Shown piece by piece: positions 21,516 to 31,203 of a stretch of DNA of 51,872 bases; the first letter of the stretch is position 1; each line of letters begins with the position of its first letter. The notes beneath the pieces were generated by a model. That model did no database searches and was not told the DNA's origin. It saw only the letters and a program-made list of their open reading frames with translations. Source of the stretch: an uncultured Woeseiaceae bacterium (lineage in GTDB: Bacteria; Pseudomonadota; Gammaproteobacteria; Steroidobacterales; Woeseiaceae). The stretch spans positions 1 to 51,872 of the forward strand of contig CAJQPL010000078.1 in assembly GCA_905480215.1 (NCBI GenBank). The letters are read 5' to 3'. Position numbers and translations under genes: made by a program.

Positions 21516-22564
21516 TGCTTCGAACTCCATGTTGGCAAGACCTTGTCTCGAATGAGTCGAATCAGGAACTCGAGTTCGTCATAACGACCTTCCAGCTCAA
21601 CAATGTACTCGAGCGTGCGCGGAACGGCCTGCAAGTAAGCGGGCTTGGCATCGCGGTGATTGAGGCGGCAAAATATTCCGGCTGCCTTCAGGTGCCGCTG
21701 TACGCCCATGAGTTCGAAGTATCGGTAGAACTGCTGCTCGTCGACGCGCTCACGAGTATTCAAACTGAGCTTGCGGTAGTAGCTAAGTGCCCATTGTCGC
21801 ACCTGCTCTGCCGGCCAACTGATGTAGCAATCTTTGAGCAACGAAACCAGATCGTAGGTGAATGGTCCCTCTACCGCATCTTGAAAATCTAGAATTCCCG
21901 GGTTGCCATCGCTCACTAGCATGAGATTGCGCGAATGATAGTCACGGTGCACGAACACCTGTGGTTGATTCAAAGCATTCGTCACCAGGGCGTCACAACA
22001 GTTTTGCCAGTTCGCCTCAGCGACATCATCGAAGTTCAATTGAAGGTGAGTTTCGCATAGCCAATCGCGAAACAAAGACAACTCAAAGCGCAGCAAAGTA
22101 TCGTCATAGGGTGGCAATGCCGCTTGATACGCGTCCCCGTGTCGTTGCATAAGCAGCAACGCATCAATCGCGTCGGCGTATAGTGCATCGGCCTTGCTCG
22201 CATTATCTAGCAGTGTGTCGAAGTATTGCGTATTTCCCAGGTCCGACAACAATAGAAATCCGTTCTCAATATCTGCCTCAATCACACGCGGCGCACTGAG
22301 CTTCATCGAAGCGAGATAGGTGGCGATGCGCACAAAGGGACGACAGTCCTCCTGTGGTGGCGGCGCGTCCATTGCGATGAAACTTTTGCCCCCCTTTTGC
22401 AATCGAAAGTAACGTCGAAAACTTGCGTCTGTGGACGCCGGCTCAAGAGCGCAACCGGCGACTGCGTCGATGCCGTCAATCCATTGCCTGAGCAATGCGC
22501 GGCGAGGGTCGGCTGATGCTGCAGCTTGTGTAATGATCAATCTCCGTAACGCGTTGAAGCACAT
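21512..22564 (-). CDS. amgK: Anomeric MurNAc/GlcNAc kinase
   Basis: AmgK phosphorylates the anomeric hydroxyl of MurNAc (or GlcNAc) recovered from wall turnover, feeding MurU. The 350-residue protein has an aminoglycoside phosphotransferase fold: a nucleotide-binding lobe with ASTDASFRRYFRL, the catalytic loop VHRDYHSRNLM with its Asp and Asn, and the metal-binding ILDFQDAVEGPFTYDLVSLL. In Pseudomonas this pathway gives intrinsic tolerance to fosfomycin; the same is inferred here. The ATG at 22564 lacks a clear ribosome site, and a TTG eight codons later is possible. Divergent from lptD, with 88 bases between. Confidence 0.93.
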   Translation of the reverse strand: MCFNALRRLIITQAAASADPRRALLRQWIDGIDAVAGCALEPASTDASFRRYFRLQKGGKSFIAMDAPPPQEDCRPFVRIATYLASMKLSAPRVIEADIENGFLLLSDLGNTQYFDTLLDNASKADALYADAIDALLLMQRHGDAYQAALPPYDDTLLRFELSLFRDWLCETHLQLNFDDVAEANWQNCCDALVTNALNQPQVFVHRDYHSRNLMLVSDGNPGILDFQDAVEGPFTYDLVSLLKDCYISWPAEQVRQWALSYYRKLSLNTRERVDEQQFYRYFELMGVQRHLKAAGIFCRLNHRDAKPAYLQAVPRTLEYIVELEGRYDELEFLIRLIRDKVLPTWSSKQ

Positions 22565-22652
22565 AGAAAACTATGCGAAGGTAACAAATAAGAATGCCTG
22601 TTAACATCCCGTCTTTAATGGCTATTTTCCAGAACCTGAACCGAACTGCGAT

Positions 22653-24845
22653 TTGTCCTCGAAACTCCTGATTTCAGCGTGCTTGCTGCTGGCTGCCGTA
22701 AACGCAGCCGCCGATGAACCGCAATCCTGCCGTACATCGCTGATCGAGCCACTTGCAGCGAATCCCTTCGCTACCCTTGTGCCGCTTGGCAACCCCGATA
22801 CGATTCAACTTGAGGCTGGAAATTTTGAGGCGCAACTCGGTGATTTGCCAAGCGCATCAATGTCGGGCGGTGTGTTATTGCGACGCAATGACAAGCTTGC
22901 CGCCGCGAAGTCTGCGCGTTACGAACCAATAACAAAAGCCTTGCACCTTGAGGGTGATGTCCGCTACGAAGACCCCGGCACGCAGATTCTGAGTCGGGCA
23001 GCAGAATTTGCTTACCAGACCGGTCGAATCCGATTTGAAGGCGCAAGATTCTCGCTTGGCAACAACAATTCGCGCGGCGCCGCGGATGCGATCGAGATTA
23101 ACCAGAACGGAAAGCTAATCCTCGACGGTGTCGAGTACACATCCTGCCCACCGGACTCCGAAGACTGGTTGATGCAAGGCAGCTCAATCGAACTCAATAC
23201 ACGCACCGGCGTCGGCACGGCCAAAGGAATGAAGCTCAGGTTCAAGGGCATACCGATTCTCTACGCACCGTATTTGTCGTTTCCAATCAGCGACGCCCGC
23301 AAGTCAGGAGTTCTAACACCGGAAATTGGTAGCTCCGGGCGCAGCGGTACTGAAATTCGAGTGCCGTGGTACTGGAACATCGCGCCCAACTATGACGCCA
23401 CAATTACGCCGCGACTGTTGAGCAGCCGCGGCTTACAGCTGACGACTGAGTTTCGATATTTAACCGAGCGCAATCACGGTACCGTCGCTGCAGGTTATTT
23501 GCCTAATGATGACATTACCAACAGTGCACGCCACCAGCTTCAGCTTGAACACGAAACCCAGTTTAGTAATGGCTGGCGCAATCAGATCGAGTTCCGCGAA
23601 GTCTCGGATAGCCAATATTATGAGGATCTGGGCGGCAGTCTCAGTAGCTCAAGCATAACGCACCTCAATCGCAGCCTGAGATTCGACTATCAGTCGCGCA
23701 ATCTCTCAATGTTAGGGCAAGTACAGGACTACCAGACGATTGACGATGCAATCCTTCCCGATCAGGAGCCCTACCGTCGGCTGCCACAGGTATTGCTAAG
23801 CGGCGACTGGAATATTCCGCTGGGTTTACGTTTTGGTGTTGTCGGGGAAGTCGTCAATTTCGATCGCGACGTTGGTGTCACAGGGTGGCGATTTAATGCT
23901 GCGCCAAGGCTTGAGTTACCCATAATGCGACCCGGTTGGTTCATAACGCCAGCCATCGAATTCGACTACACCCAGTACGACCTGAAAGACACGCTGCCAG
24001 GTCAGTCAGCCGATCCGTCGCGAAGTGTGCCGATCGCAAGCCTCGATGTTGGCATGCTTCTCGAGCGATCGATGAATACGTCAAATCGCATTCAAACCAT
24101 CGAGCCGCGATTGTTGTACGTAAAGATTCCGTTTCGTGACCAGGAGCAGCTGCCGGTATTTGACACCATCACGCCCGATATCAACCTGGTACAGCTGTAT
24201 CGAACGAATCGGTTTATCGGTATTGATCGAATTGGTGACACGGAACAGCTCAGCGCCGGTATTACGACCCGCGTGTTAGACGTCAGCTCAGGTCGTGAGC
24301 TGATGAGTGCGACCATCGGTCAGACACGATATTACGATGATCGAAACGTGACCCTGCCAGGACTTTCGACAGCGACGTCGGAAACCTCTGACTACATCGC
24401 ACAACTTCGCTTCTCCCTGTTCAGGAACGTCAATTTTGACATTGGGCATCAGTGGGGCACGGATACCACCAAGTCCGAAGCTCGATTACAGTACCGACCT
24501 GCCAGCAACAGGATTCTCAATCTTGCGTATCGCTTTCGCCGCGACTCCTTGGAACAGGGCGATATCTCTTGGTCATGGCCGTTGTCCACAAGCTGGAACT
24601 TCGTCGGGCGCTACAACTTCTCGTTTCGTGATGATGAGGTTCTGGAGCAGTTCTTTGGGCTCGAATATGAGAGCTGTTGTTGGGGTCTACGAATGGTTTC
24701 ACGGCGTTATATATCGACTCGTGATGGAACTCGTGATTCGTCATTTGGTCTGCAATTAGTACTGAAAGGAATGACGAGCGTCGGCACAGCAGCTGACAAA
24801 CTCCTCGAACGTGGTATTCTTGGCTATTCTGCAGATCTCCGGTAG
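22653..24845 (+). CDS. lptD: LPS-assembly outer membrane protein LptD
   Basis: LptD forms, with LptE, the outer-membrane channel that inserts lipopolysaccharide into the outer leaflet. The 730-residue protein has a signal peptide (about 1-20), an N-terminal LptA-like beta-jellyroll domain (about 40-200) and a C-terminal 26-strand-type barrel. The cysteines that form the essential interdomain disulfides are present: Cys26, Cys165 (YTSCPP) and the pair Cys675-Cys676 (YESCCWGL). Translation must start at the TTG at 22653, since no ATG or GTG gives the signal peptide. A 17-codon ORF (22618-22671) overlaps the start; I do not give it a role. Confidence 0.96.
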   Translation: MSSKLLISACLLLAAVNAAADEPQSCRTSLIEPLAANPFATLVPLGNPDTIQLEAGNFEAQLGDLPSASMSGGVLLRRNDKLAAAKSARYEPITKALHLEGDVRYEDPGTQILSRAAEFAYQTGRIRFEGARFSLGNNNSRGAADAIEINQNGKLILDGVEYTSCPPDSEDWLMQGSSIELNTRTGVGTAKGMKLRFKGIPILYAPYLSFPISDARKSGVLTPEIGSSGRSGTEIRVPWYWNIAPNYDATITPRLLSSRGLQLTTEFRYLTERNHGTVAAGYLPNDDITNSARHQLQLEHETQFSNGWRNQIEFREVSDSQYYEDLGGSLSSSSITHLNRSLRFDYQSRNLSMLGQVQDYQTIDDAILPDQEPYRRLPQVLLSGDWNIPLGLRFGVVGEVVNFDRDVGVTGWRFNAAPRLELPIMRPGWFITPAIEFDYTQYDLKDTLPGQSADPSRSVPIASLDVGMLLERSMNTSNRIQTIEPRLLYVKIPFRDQEQLPVFDTITPDINLVQLYRTNRFIGIDRIGDTEQLSAGITTRVLDVSSGRELMSATIGQTRYYDDRNVTLPGLSTATSETSDYIAQLRFSLFRNVNFDIGHQWGTDTTKSEARLQYRPASNRILNLAYRFRRDSLEQGDISWSWPLSTSWNFVGRYNFSFRDDEVLEQFFGLEYESCCWGLRMVSRRYISTRDGTRDSSFGLQLVLKGMTSVGTAADKLLERGILGYSADLR

Positions 24846-24851
24846 TAAATT

Positions 24852-26156
24852 TTGTTAAAAATCAATATCTTATGCGCAACATTCGTATTGTTAGCCGCGC
24901 CCTTGTCGGTTGCTGATGAACTATCTGAAACCGGTGAGTTTCTCGATGGCGTCGCCGCTGTCGTCAACGAAGGCGTGGTTCTAAAAAGTAATTTCAATAC
25001 CGAACTCGAGAGCATCCGAAAACGAGCGCTGGATGCGCAAATGCAGTTACCACCGGAAGACGTGCTTCGCGAGCAAGTTCTCGAACGTCTCATTCTTACT
25101 GAAATTCAAATGCAGCGGGCGAACCGTATCGGCTTGACCTCGCAGATATCGGATCAGGTTGTTAATGATGCGATTGGACGCATAGCCGACCAGAATGGCG
25201 TTGAATTTGAAGACCTTCCTGCCATGCTGGCAAAAGACGGAGTCAGCTATCCGCTTTTTCGTCAAAGCCTGCGCGAAGAGCTGACGATAAATGAATTAAA
25301 AGGTATCGAAGTAACTCGCAATATTCGCGTGTCGGAGCGTGAGATCGAGCAATGCATTATTGATCTTGAGAACAACGTGGTTGTGAACTCTGACTATGAG
25401 CTATCGCATATTTTGCTGACGATTAGCGAGTCTGCAAGCGCAGAGCAGCTAGCAGAAATAGAAGCTACTGCTCAGAGTATCTACGAACGATTGCTGGACA
25501 ATGCCGACTTCCGCGAACTGGCTGCGCGCTACTCGGAAGGCTCAACGGCGTTGGAAGGTGGCTCGTTGGGTTGGCTAAACGGCCAACAAATACCGTCAAT
25601 TTTTACTGAAGTATTGCAAGACGTAAAAGCGGGCGACATCACCGAACCGTTTCGAACATCAAACAGCATTCATATCGTCAAAATTGATGATCTTCGCAGC
25701 GCGGTGGAACGCAGTGAGATTAATCAATCGAAAATACGTCATATTCTAATATCGCCGAATGAAATTATTGATGACGCCACGGCGAAGCAGCGTCTCAGTA
25801 AAGTACTTGAAGAGATTCGAGAAGGAGCAGACTTCGGTGAGCAGGCAAAACTGCTTTCGGATGACCCTGGTTCAGCGAACCTCGGCGGCGACCTCGGCTG
25901 GTCTGAAACGTCGATTTTCGCACCGGAGTTCAAAGCAGCTGCAGAAGCTGCCGAATTAGAAGTTATCACCGAACCTTTCCGAACGCAGTTCGGCTGGCAC
26001 ATCCTGGAAGTTATGGATCGTCGCGTGTATGACAACACGGAAGAGATCAAAGAACGCAATTGCATCGTTCGTATTCGCGGCGGCAAGCAGGAAGAAGAAA
26101 CGCTTCTATGGTTGCAACGAATGCGAGACGAAGCTTTCGTCAGCACGCGCATTTAG
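24852..26156 (+). CDS. surA: Periplasmic chaperone and peptidyl-prolyl isomerase SurA
   Basis: SurA escorts unfolded outer-membrane proteins, LptD among them, across the periplasm. The 434-residue protein has a signal peptide (about 1-21), the N-terminal chaperone domain beginning FLDGVAAVVNEGVVLKS, two parvulin domains (about 180-280 and 288-390, with LSHILL and IRHILIS starts and the GGSLGW and GGDLGW motifs) and a C-terminal helix. The start is a TTG at 24852, six bases after the lptD stop, with no clear ribosome site; translation may depend on lptD. Confidence 0.96.
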   Translation: MLKINILCATFVLLAAPLSVADELSETGEFLDGVAAVVNEGVVLKSNFNTELESIRKRALDAQMQLPPEDVLREQVLERLILTEIQMQRANRIGLTSQISDQVVNDAIGRIADQNGVEFEDLPAMLAKDGVSYPLFRQSLREELTINELKGIEVTRNIRVSEREIEQCIIDLENNVVVNSDYELSHILLTISESASAEQLAEIEATAQSIYERLLDNADFRELAARYSEGSTALEGGSLGWLNGQQIPSIFTEVLQDVKAGDITEPFRTSNSIHIVKIDDLRSAVERSEINQSKIRHILISPNEIIDDATAKQRLSKVLEEIREGADFGEQAKLLSDDPGSANLGGDLGWSETSIFAPEFKAAAEAAELEVITEPFRTQFGWHILEVMDRRVYDNTEEIKERNCIVRIRGGKQEEETLLWLQRMRDEAFVSTRI

Positions 26157-26158
26157 AT

Positions 26159-27061
26159 GTGGCGCTGGAAAAACCTCTTGTAGTCACCGCTGGCGAACCG
26201 GCAGGCATCGGCCCAGAGCTTTGCAATGCGCTGCTTGATTCTCCCTATGCTCAGGATGTCGTCATTATTGGCGATGCAGCACTCCTCGACAATCGCTTAG
26301 AAGTTATCGATATGCCGTTTCCGGCAGCGGTCGTGGCGGGCAAGCCAGACCCCGCTAATGCCCAAATACTGCTGCATGGCCTAAGCCACGCGGTAGATGG
26401 CTGCATGGACGGCCGCTTCGCTGGCCTGGTCACGGCACCCGTGGCGAAGAATGTCATCGCCGATTCGGGCGTAGCGTTCACCGGCCACACCGAATTCCTC
26501 GCGGAGCAAACGAACTCGCCGTTGCCTGTCATGTTGTTGGTCGCTGGTGATATGCGGGTAGCGCTTGCCAGCACGCACATACCGTTGCGCGAAGTCGCAG
26601 ACTTTATAACGCCAGAGCGTTTGACGAATGTTATCGAAGTGTTACATGCGGGTCTGCAGAAGCAATTCGGCATTGGCTCGCCTGAGATTATTGTTTGTGG
26701 CCTCAATCCGCATGCGGGAGAGAGCGGTCACCTGGGATATGAAGACGATGCCGTCATCGCGCCAGTGATCGACACGCTAAGTCGGCAAGGAATGTGCTTG
26801 CGTGGCCCGCTTCCGGCGGACACCGCGTTCACACCTGCTGCCGGCGCCTGCGATGCGGTACTGGCTATGTATCACGATCAGGGCTTGCCAGTGATCAAGT
26901 ACGCAGGCTTCGGCCACGCTGTAAACGTAACGCTCGGCCTGCCGATCATTCGCACGTCTGTTGATCATGGTACCGCCTTCGATATCGCCGGCAGCGGCAA
27001 AGCCGACCCGGGAAGCTTGTTCGCAGCGGTGGAGCTCGCCGTAAAGATGGCTTCTAACTAA
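26159..27061 (+). CDS. pdxA: 4-hydroxythreonine-4-phosphate dehydrogenase
   Basis: PdxA oxidises 4-phosphohydroxythreonine for pyridoxal phosphate synthesis; that cofactor is used by the GcvP subunits encoded later. From the GTG at 26159, two bases after the surA stop, it has 300 residues and begins MALEKPLVVTAGEPAGIGPE, the family start. Metal-ligand histidines are in TGHTEFLAE, STHIPLR and MYHDQGLP. The frame is open 33 codons further back inside surA, but those residues do not match the family. The rsmA ATG follows the stop directly. Confidence 0.96.
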   Translation: MALEKPLVVTAGEPAGIGPELCNALLDSPYAQDVVIIGDAALLDNRLEVIDMPFPAAVVAGKPDPANAQILLHGLSHAVDGCMDGRFAGLVTAPVAKNVIADSGVAFTGHTEFLAEQTNSPLPVMLLVAGDMRVALASTHIPLREVADFITPERLTNVIEVLHAGLQKQFGIGSPEIIVCGLNPHAGESGHLGYEDDAVIAPVIDTLSRQGMCLRGPLPADTAFTPAAGACDAVLAMYHDQGLPVIKYAGFGHAVNVTLGLPIIRTSVDHGTAFDIAGSGKADPGSLFAAVELAVKMASN

Positions 27062-27844
27062 ATGCCGGGGCACCGCGCGCGCAAGCGATTTGGTCAGCAC
27101 TTTCTGACCGACCCAGGAGTCATTGACGCAATTCTGCGCTCTATACATGCGACCAAGGACGATGTCGTAGTCGAGATCGGTCCGGGCCTCGGCGCCATTA
27201 CTGCATCACTCGCGGCAAGCGCCGGACACCTGCATGCTGTGGAACTGGACCGTGATCTGGTTGCCAGGTTGCGGCGCCAATACGAAGGCAATGCTGCAGT
27301 AACGATTCACGAAGGCGACGCGTTGTCATTCGATTTCGCGACGCTGGGCGACAGACTTCGAATTGTTGGCAACCTCCCCTACAACATCTCAACGCCGCTG
27401 CTATTTCATTTGCTCGACTACAAAAATCACATTGTCGACATGCACTTCATGTTGCAAAAGGAAGTCGTCGACCGTATGGCCGCAGCACCCGGCAGTAAAG
27501 CCTACGGCAGGCTTGGCATCATGCTCGGCTGCCATCTCAATATCGAATCATTGTTCGATGTTGATAAATCAGCGTTCGCACCGCCGCCGGAAGTTACTTC
27601 CGCCGTTGTTCGACTAGACCCTTTAGAACCCAACACCTTCGATATTCGAGACCAGGAGCTGCTGTCGAAACTGGTGACGAATGCATTTATGAAACGTCGC
27701 AAGACTATACGTAACGCTTTGCGCGACCTTGCCGAAATCGCTGACCTCGAAGCCGCCGGCATCGACCCCGGATTGCGTCCCGAGCAAATCAGTATTTCTC
27801 AATACGTCGAACTCAGTAACCATCTGACCACAAGCTTGCGCTAA
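27062..27844 (+). CDS. rsmA: 16S rRNA dimethyladenosine transferase
   Basis: RsmA (KsgA) dimethylates two adjacent adenosines in helix 45 of 16S rRNA during small-subunit maturation. The 260-residue protein shows the N-terminal RKRFGQHFLTDP, SAM motif VVEIGPGLGAIT (36-47) and the catalytic motif NLPYN (104-108). It starts with no gap after pdxA, as in other Gammaproteobacteria, and is followed 9 bases later by apaG. Confidence 0.97.
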   Translation: MPGHRARKRFGQHFLTDPGVIDAILRSIHATKDDVVVEIGPGLGAITASLAASAGHLHAVELDRDLVARLRRQYEGNAAVTIHEGDALSFDFATLGDRLRIVGNLPYNISTPLLFHLLDYKNHIVDMHFMLQKEVVDRMAAAPGSKAYGRLGIMLGCHLNIESLFDVDKSAFAPPPEVTSAVVRLDPLEPNTFDIRDQELLSKLVTNAFMKRRKTIRNALRDLAEIADLEAAGIDPGLRPEQISISQYVELSNHLTTSLR

Positions 27845-27853
27845 ACTAGCGCA

Positions 27854-28234
27854 ATGACCGATAAGCACTGTGAAATTACAATCGAGGTAGCGACCAGCTA
27901 TATCGACGAACAATCCGAACCCGACTCCGATCGCTACGTGTTTGCCTACACGATCACCATCTCCAACAACGGCAACATTCCGGCACAACTGATAAGTCGC
28001 CATTGGGTAATTACGGATGCTAATGGCAAGGTTCAGGAAGTTAGTGGCGATGGCGTCGTTGGCGAGCAACCCTATCTCAACCCAGGTGAGATGTTTCGTT
28101 ACTCGAGCGGCGCCGTACTGGAAACACCTGTGGGCGCCATGCAAGGACTGTATCGAATGGAAGCTGACGACGGCATCGGTTTCGATGCGCCAATTGCACC
28201 TTTCACGCTTGCCGTTCCTGGATTGCTGAATTAG
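27854..28234 (+). CDS. apaG: Co2+/Mg2+ efflux-associated protein ApaG
   Basis: A 126-residue single-domain protein with an immunoglobulin-like beta fold. ApaG family hallmarks are present: FAYTITISNNG, LISRHWVITDANGKVQEV and the GxGVVGEQPYLNPGE segment. The exact role is unclear; mutants in enterobacteria are affected in cobalt resistance and magnesium handling. It sits between rsmA and apaH as is usual. Confidence 0.95.
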   Translation: MTDKHCEITIEVATSYIDEQSEPDSDRYVFAYTITISNNGNIPAQLISRHWVITDANGKVQEVSGDGVVGEQPYLNPGEMFRYSSGAVLETPVGAMQGLYRMEADDGIGFDAPIAPFTLAVPGLLN

Positions 28235-28243
28235 GCGAATAAC

Positions 28244-29065
28244 ATGGCCATCTACGCGATCGGAGATATTCAAGGTTGCTATGACCCCTTTCGCCAGCTG
28301 CTTGACGAAATCTGTTTTGATCCTGCGAATGACACCCTCTGGTTGGTCGGTGATTTAGTTAATCGAGGTCCTAAATCACTGAAAGTACTCCGTTTTGTGA
28401 AGTCTCTAGGTAATGCTGCTATTACCGTCCTGGGCAATCATGACCTGCACTTACTGGCCCTCTGGTCGGGCGCAATTGAGGCTGACGAACGCTTCAACTC
28501 ACTCGACAAACTGTTGCAAGCGCCAGACGTCGACGAACTGTGTCATTGGCTCAGGCAGCAACCAGTGGCGCACTACGATGAGAAATTGAATTCTTTACTG
28601 GTGCACGCTGGGACTCATCCTGACTGGAGCATCAAGAAAACACTCGCACGCGCATCTGAAGTTGAAACCGAACTTCGTGGTGACAATTTCGCAACATTGC
28701 TTTGCGAAATGTATGGCAACACGCCAGCTACCTGGTCCGGAAAATTAAGGGGCTATAAGCGACTGCGCTTCATTATTAATTGCCTGACACGTATGCGCAT
28801 GATTACAACGCGGCACAAATTAAGCTTCGCATACAGCGGAGCGCCTCGGCAGGCGCGCAAAAATTTGTTGCCCTGGTTCGAGGCTGAGCGCGTCGCAGAG
28901 AATACGCGCATCGTCTTCGGTCACTGGTCGCAGCTGGGACTCGTCGTGCTACCCAATTTATTGAGTATCGATACCGGCTGCGTTTGGGGGCGACAACTGA
29001 CCGCGGTTAGGCTCGACAAGCGCTTACCAAGAGTTATTCAGGTTGAAGGACAGGTTCGCTCATAG
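28244..29065 (+). CDS. apaH: Symmetrical bis(5'-nucleosyl)-tetraphosphatase
   Basis: ApaH splits diadenosine tetraphosphate into two ADP and can decap Np4-capped RNAs. The metallophosphatase motifs are intact: GDIQG (7-11), GDLVNRG (36-42), GNHD (64-67) and later VHAG and FGHW. Length 273 residues is normal. Last gene of the lptD operon; its final 28 bases overlap the 3' end of folA on the opposite strand. Confidence 0.96.
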   Translation: MAIYAIGDIQGCYDPFRQLLDEICFDPANDTLWLVGDLVNRGPKSLKVLRFVKSLGNAAITVLGNHDLHLLALWSGAIEADERFNSLDKLLQAPDVDELCHWLRQQPVAHYDEKLNSLLVHAGTHPDWSIKKTLARASEVETELRGDNFATLLCEMYGNTPATWSGKLRGYKRLRFIINCLTRMRMITTRHKLSFAYSGAPRQARKNLLPWFEAERVAENTRIVFGHWSQLGLVVLPNLLSIDTGCVWGRQLTAVRLDKRLPRVIQVEGQVRS

Positions 29066-29532
29066 GTCCGAAACTCGAAGTCGAACTCGTTCTTCTCACC
29101 GGCCTGATGTTGCTGCGATGACGTCAATAGCCATGTCGCTTCGTCAAGCTTAGGAAAGAACGCGTCGCCGTCGATCTCAGCATGAACCAGGGTCAGGTGG
29201 ACACGATTCGCTTTCGGTAAAAACAAATCGTAAATTTGGCCGCCGCCAATAATCATTACTTCATCTGCAGCGGCGGCCGCTCGCAAAGCTTCGGCGGGCG
29301 ATGACACTACATCGCAGCCGTCCGCCTTAAATTCTGCGTTGCGGGTTATGACAATGTTTTGCCGGCCGGGCAACGCGCGACCAATTGATTCCCATGTTAA
29401 GCGGCCCATGACTATCGGCTTGCCCATCGTCAAAGATTTGAAGCGCTTCAAGTCATCGGAAATTTTCCACGGCAGTTCACCATGCACACCGATAACATCA
29501 TTTGTCGACGCTGCGACGACCAGACTAATCAT
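29038..29532 (-). CDS. folA: Dihydrofolate reductase
   Basis: FolA reduces dihydrofolate, the by-product of ThyA upstream, to tetrahydrofolate with NADPH. From the ATG at 29532 the 164-residue protein starts MISLVVAASTNDVIGVHGEL; other motifs are LPWKISDDLKRFKSLTMGK, the substrate loop VMGRLTWESIG and IIGGGQIY. The frame remains open upstream to 29724, but that part lies inside thyA and is not conserved. It starts 7 bases after the thyA stop. Confidence 0.97.
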   Translation of the reverse strand: MISLVVAASTNDVIGVHGELPWKISDDLKRFKSLTMGKPIVMGRLTWESIGRALPGRQNIVITRNAEFKADGCDVVSSPAEALRAAAAADEVMIIGGGQIYDLFLPKANRVHLTLVHAEIDGDAFFPKLDEATWLLTSSQQHQAGEKNEFDFEFRTYERTCPST

Positions 29533-29539
29533 GTTGGCA

Positions 29540-30334
29540 CTAAACCGCGACCGTGGCTTTGATATGCGGGTGTGAATCGTAATTGAGGATTTCGAAATCC
29601 TCGTATCGATAGTCAAACAGAGTCTCGGGATGACGTTTAATGGCCAATCGTGGCAACGATAATGGTTCGCGGCCGAGTTGCTCGTCTGCTTGTTCAAGAT
29701 GATTGGAATACAAATGACAATCACCGCCCGTCCAGACGAAGTCGCCTACGGCCAAATCCGCTTGTTGCGCCAGCATGTGTGTGAGCAGCGCGTACGACGC
29801 TATATTGAATGGCACGCCAAGGAAAATGTCACAGCTGCGCTGATACAACTGACACGAAAGTTTGCCGTCCGCGACATAAAACTGAAACAGACAATGACAT
29901 GGCGGCAATGCCATGTTCTCGATCTCGGCAACGTTCCAGGCACTCAGCATGATGCGCCGTGAATCAGGTGTTTCGCGCAACTGCTTGAGAATCTGAGAAA
30001 CCTGATCGACAGATCGCCCGTCCGGTGTCGGCCAGCTTCGCCACTGTACGCCGTAGACGGGACCGAGATCACCATTCTCGTCTGCCCAATCGTCCCAAAT
30101 GGAAACACCATTGTCCTTTAGGTAGCGAATATTGCTGTCGCCACTAAGGAACCACAGTAGTTCGTGAATAATTGATCGCAGGTGCAATTTCTTGGTCGTC
30201 ACCAGCGGGAAGCCCTCGCTCAGATCAAAACGCATCTGGTGACCAAACACACTGACGGTACCGGTACCGGTGCGATCGCCTTTAACGGTGCCGTTGTCGC
30301 GAACATGTCGCATCAAATCGAGGTACTGCCGCAT
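29540..30334 (-). CDS. thyA: Thymidylate synthase
   Basis: ThyA methylates dUMP to dTMP using methylenetetrahydrofolate. It has 264 residues, the same as the E. coli enzyme, with the catalytic Cys146 in [12 protein letters not shown] and the dUMP-binding [17 protein letters not shown]. It lies between lgt (one base upstream) and folA, the standard lgt-thyA-folA order. Confidence 0.98.
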   Translation of the reverse strand: MRQYLDLMRHVRDNGTVKGDRTGTGTVSVFGHQMRFDLSEGFPLVTTKKLHLRSIIHELLWFLSGDSNIRYLKDNGVSIWDDWADENGDLGPVYGVQWRSWPTPDGRSVDQVSQILKQLRETPDSRRIMLSAWNVAEIENMALPPCHCLFQFYVADGKLSCQLYQRSCDIFLGVPFNIASYALLTHMLAQQADLAVGDFVWTGGDCHLYSNHLEQADEQLGREPLSLPRLAIKRHPETLFDYRYEDFEILNYDSHPHIKATVAV

Positions 30335-30335
30335 A

Positions 30336-31115
30336 TCAGGCTTTTGCCTTTGAACGATAGGCTATTGCGATGAGTATCAGGCCGGCGAGAACCATAGGCA
30401 TACTTAGTAGCTGACCCATTGTCAGCCAACCCCAGGCAATGTATCCCGGGTCGACGTCGGGCAAGCGTACGAACTCAACCGCGAAGCGGAAAATGCCATA
30501 AAACAACAGAAACATACCGGAAACCGCCAGGTAGGGTCTCGGTTTCGCCGAGTAGAACCAGAGAATCAGGAACAACAGCAGGCCTTCGAGGAAGGCCTCG
30601 TATAGCTGCGACGGATGTCGAGAGACGCCATTAACGACGAACGTCCACGGCAACTCCGCGGGTTTCCCCCATAACTCGCCATTGATGAAATTGCCGATTC
30701 GCCCGAACCCCAGTCCCAGTGGCACGATGGGCGCAACGAAGTCAGTCATGCGCCATATTGAATGGCCAAGCTTCTTGCCATACAGCCACATCGCGATCAT
30801 TACGCCCGCCAGTCCACCGTGAAACGACATCCCGCCCTGCGTAATTTTGAATAGATACAGAGGATCACTCGTTAATTGATCCCAGCCATAGACGATGGCG
30901 TAGCCGACCCTGCCGCCGAGAATGACGCCCAACATGCCGTAGAACATCAGATCGTCAACTTGCTCTGACGTTACTGGCGAATCACTGCGATTACAGCGGC
31001 GCTTGGCCAGCCACCAGGCCAGCAAAAACGCAATCACGTACATCAAGCCGTACCAACGAATCTTTAGTGGGCCGAGCGCAAATATGATCGGATCAATTTC
31101 GGGAAAGGTGAGCAT
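30336..31115 (-). CDS. lgt: Prolipoprotein diacylglyceryl transferase
   Basis: Lgt adds diacylglycerol to the lipobox cysteine of prolipoproteins; in this window RlpA and the DUF885 protein are likely clients. The 259-residue integral membrane protein has about seven helices, His99 in SFHGGLAG, and the signature [15 protein letters not shown] (136-150) with Arg139. First gene of the leftward lgt-thyA-folA operon. Confidence 0.97.
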   Translation of the reverse strand: MLTFPEIDPIIFALGPLKIRWYGLMYVIAFLLAWWLAKRRCNRSDSPVTSEQVDDLMFYGMLGVILGGRVGYAIVYGWDQLTSDPLYLFKITQGGMSFHGGLAGVMIAMWLYGKKLGHSIWRMTDFVAPIVPLGLGFGRIGNFINGELWGKPAELPWTFVVNGVSRHPSQLYEAFLEGLLLFLILWFYSAKPRPYLAVSGMFLLFYGIFRFAVEFVRLPDVDPGYIAWGWLTMGQLLSMPMVLAGLILIAIAYRSKAKA

Positions 31116-31203
31116 GAAATCCTGCCAGTCGGCGACTTAAGGTGGGTATCATAGTCAGTTTCAAGTGTCCGTCATAGTGGCGGTCACCAACGGGTGCCAA
31201 TAA

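Noticed and set aside
22618-22671. 17-codon leader ORF before lptD
   Set aside because: No ribosome site and no composition suggesting attenuation; mentioned only as a possibility in the start-codon finding.
26060-26158. N-terminal extension of pdxA inside surA
   Set aside because: The family starts at about the GTG at 26159; the upstream residues are a shadow of surA.
29533-29724. 64-residue extension of folA inside thyA
   Set aside because: Dihydrofolate reductase begins at MISLVVA (29532); the extra part is the antisense-free shadow frame of thyA.
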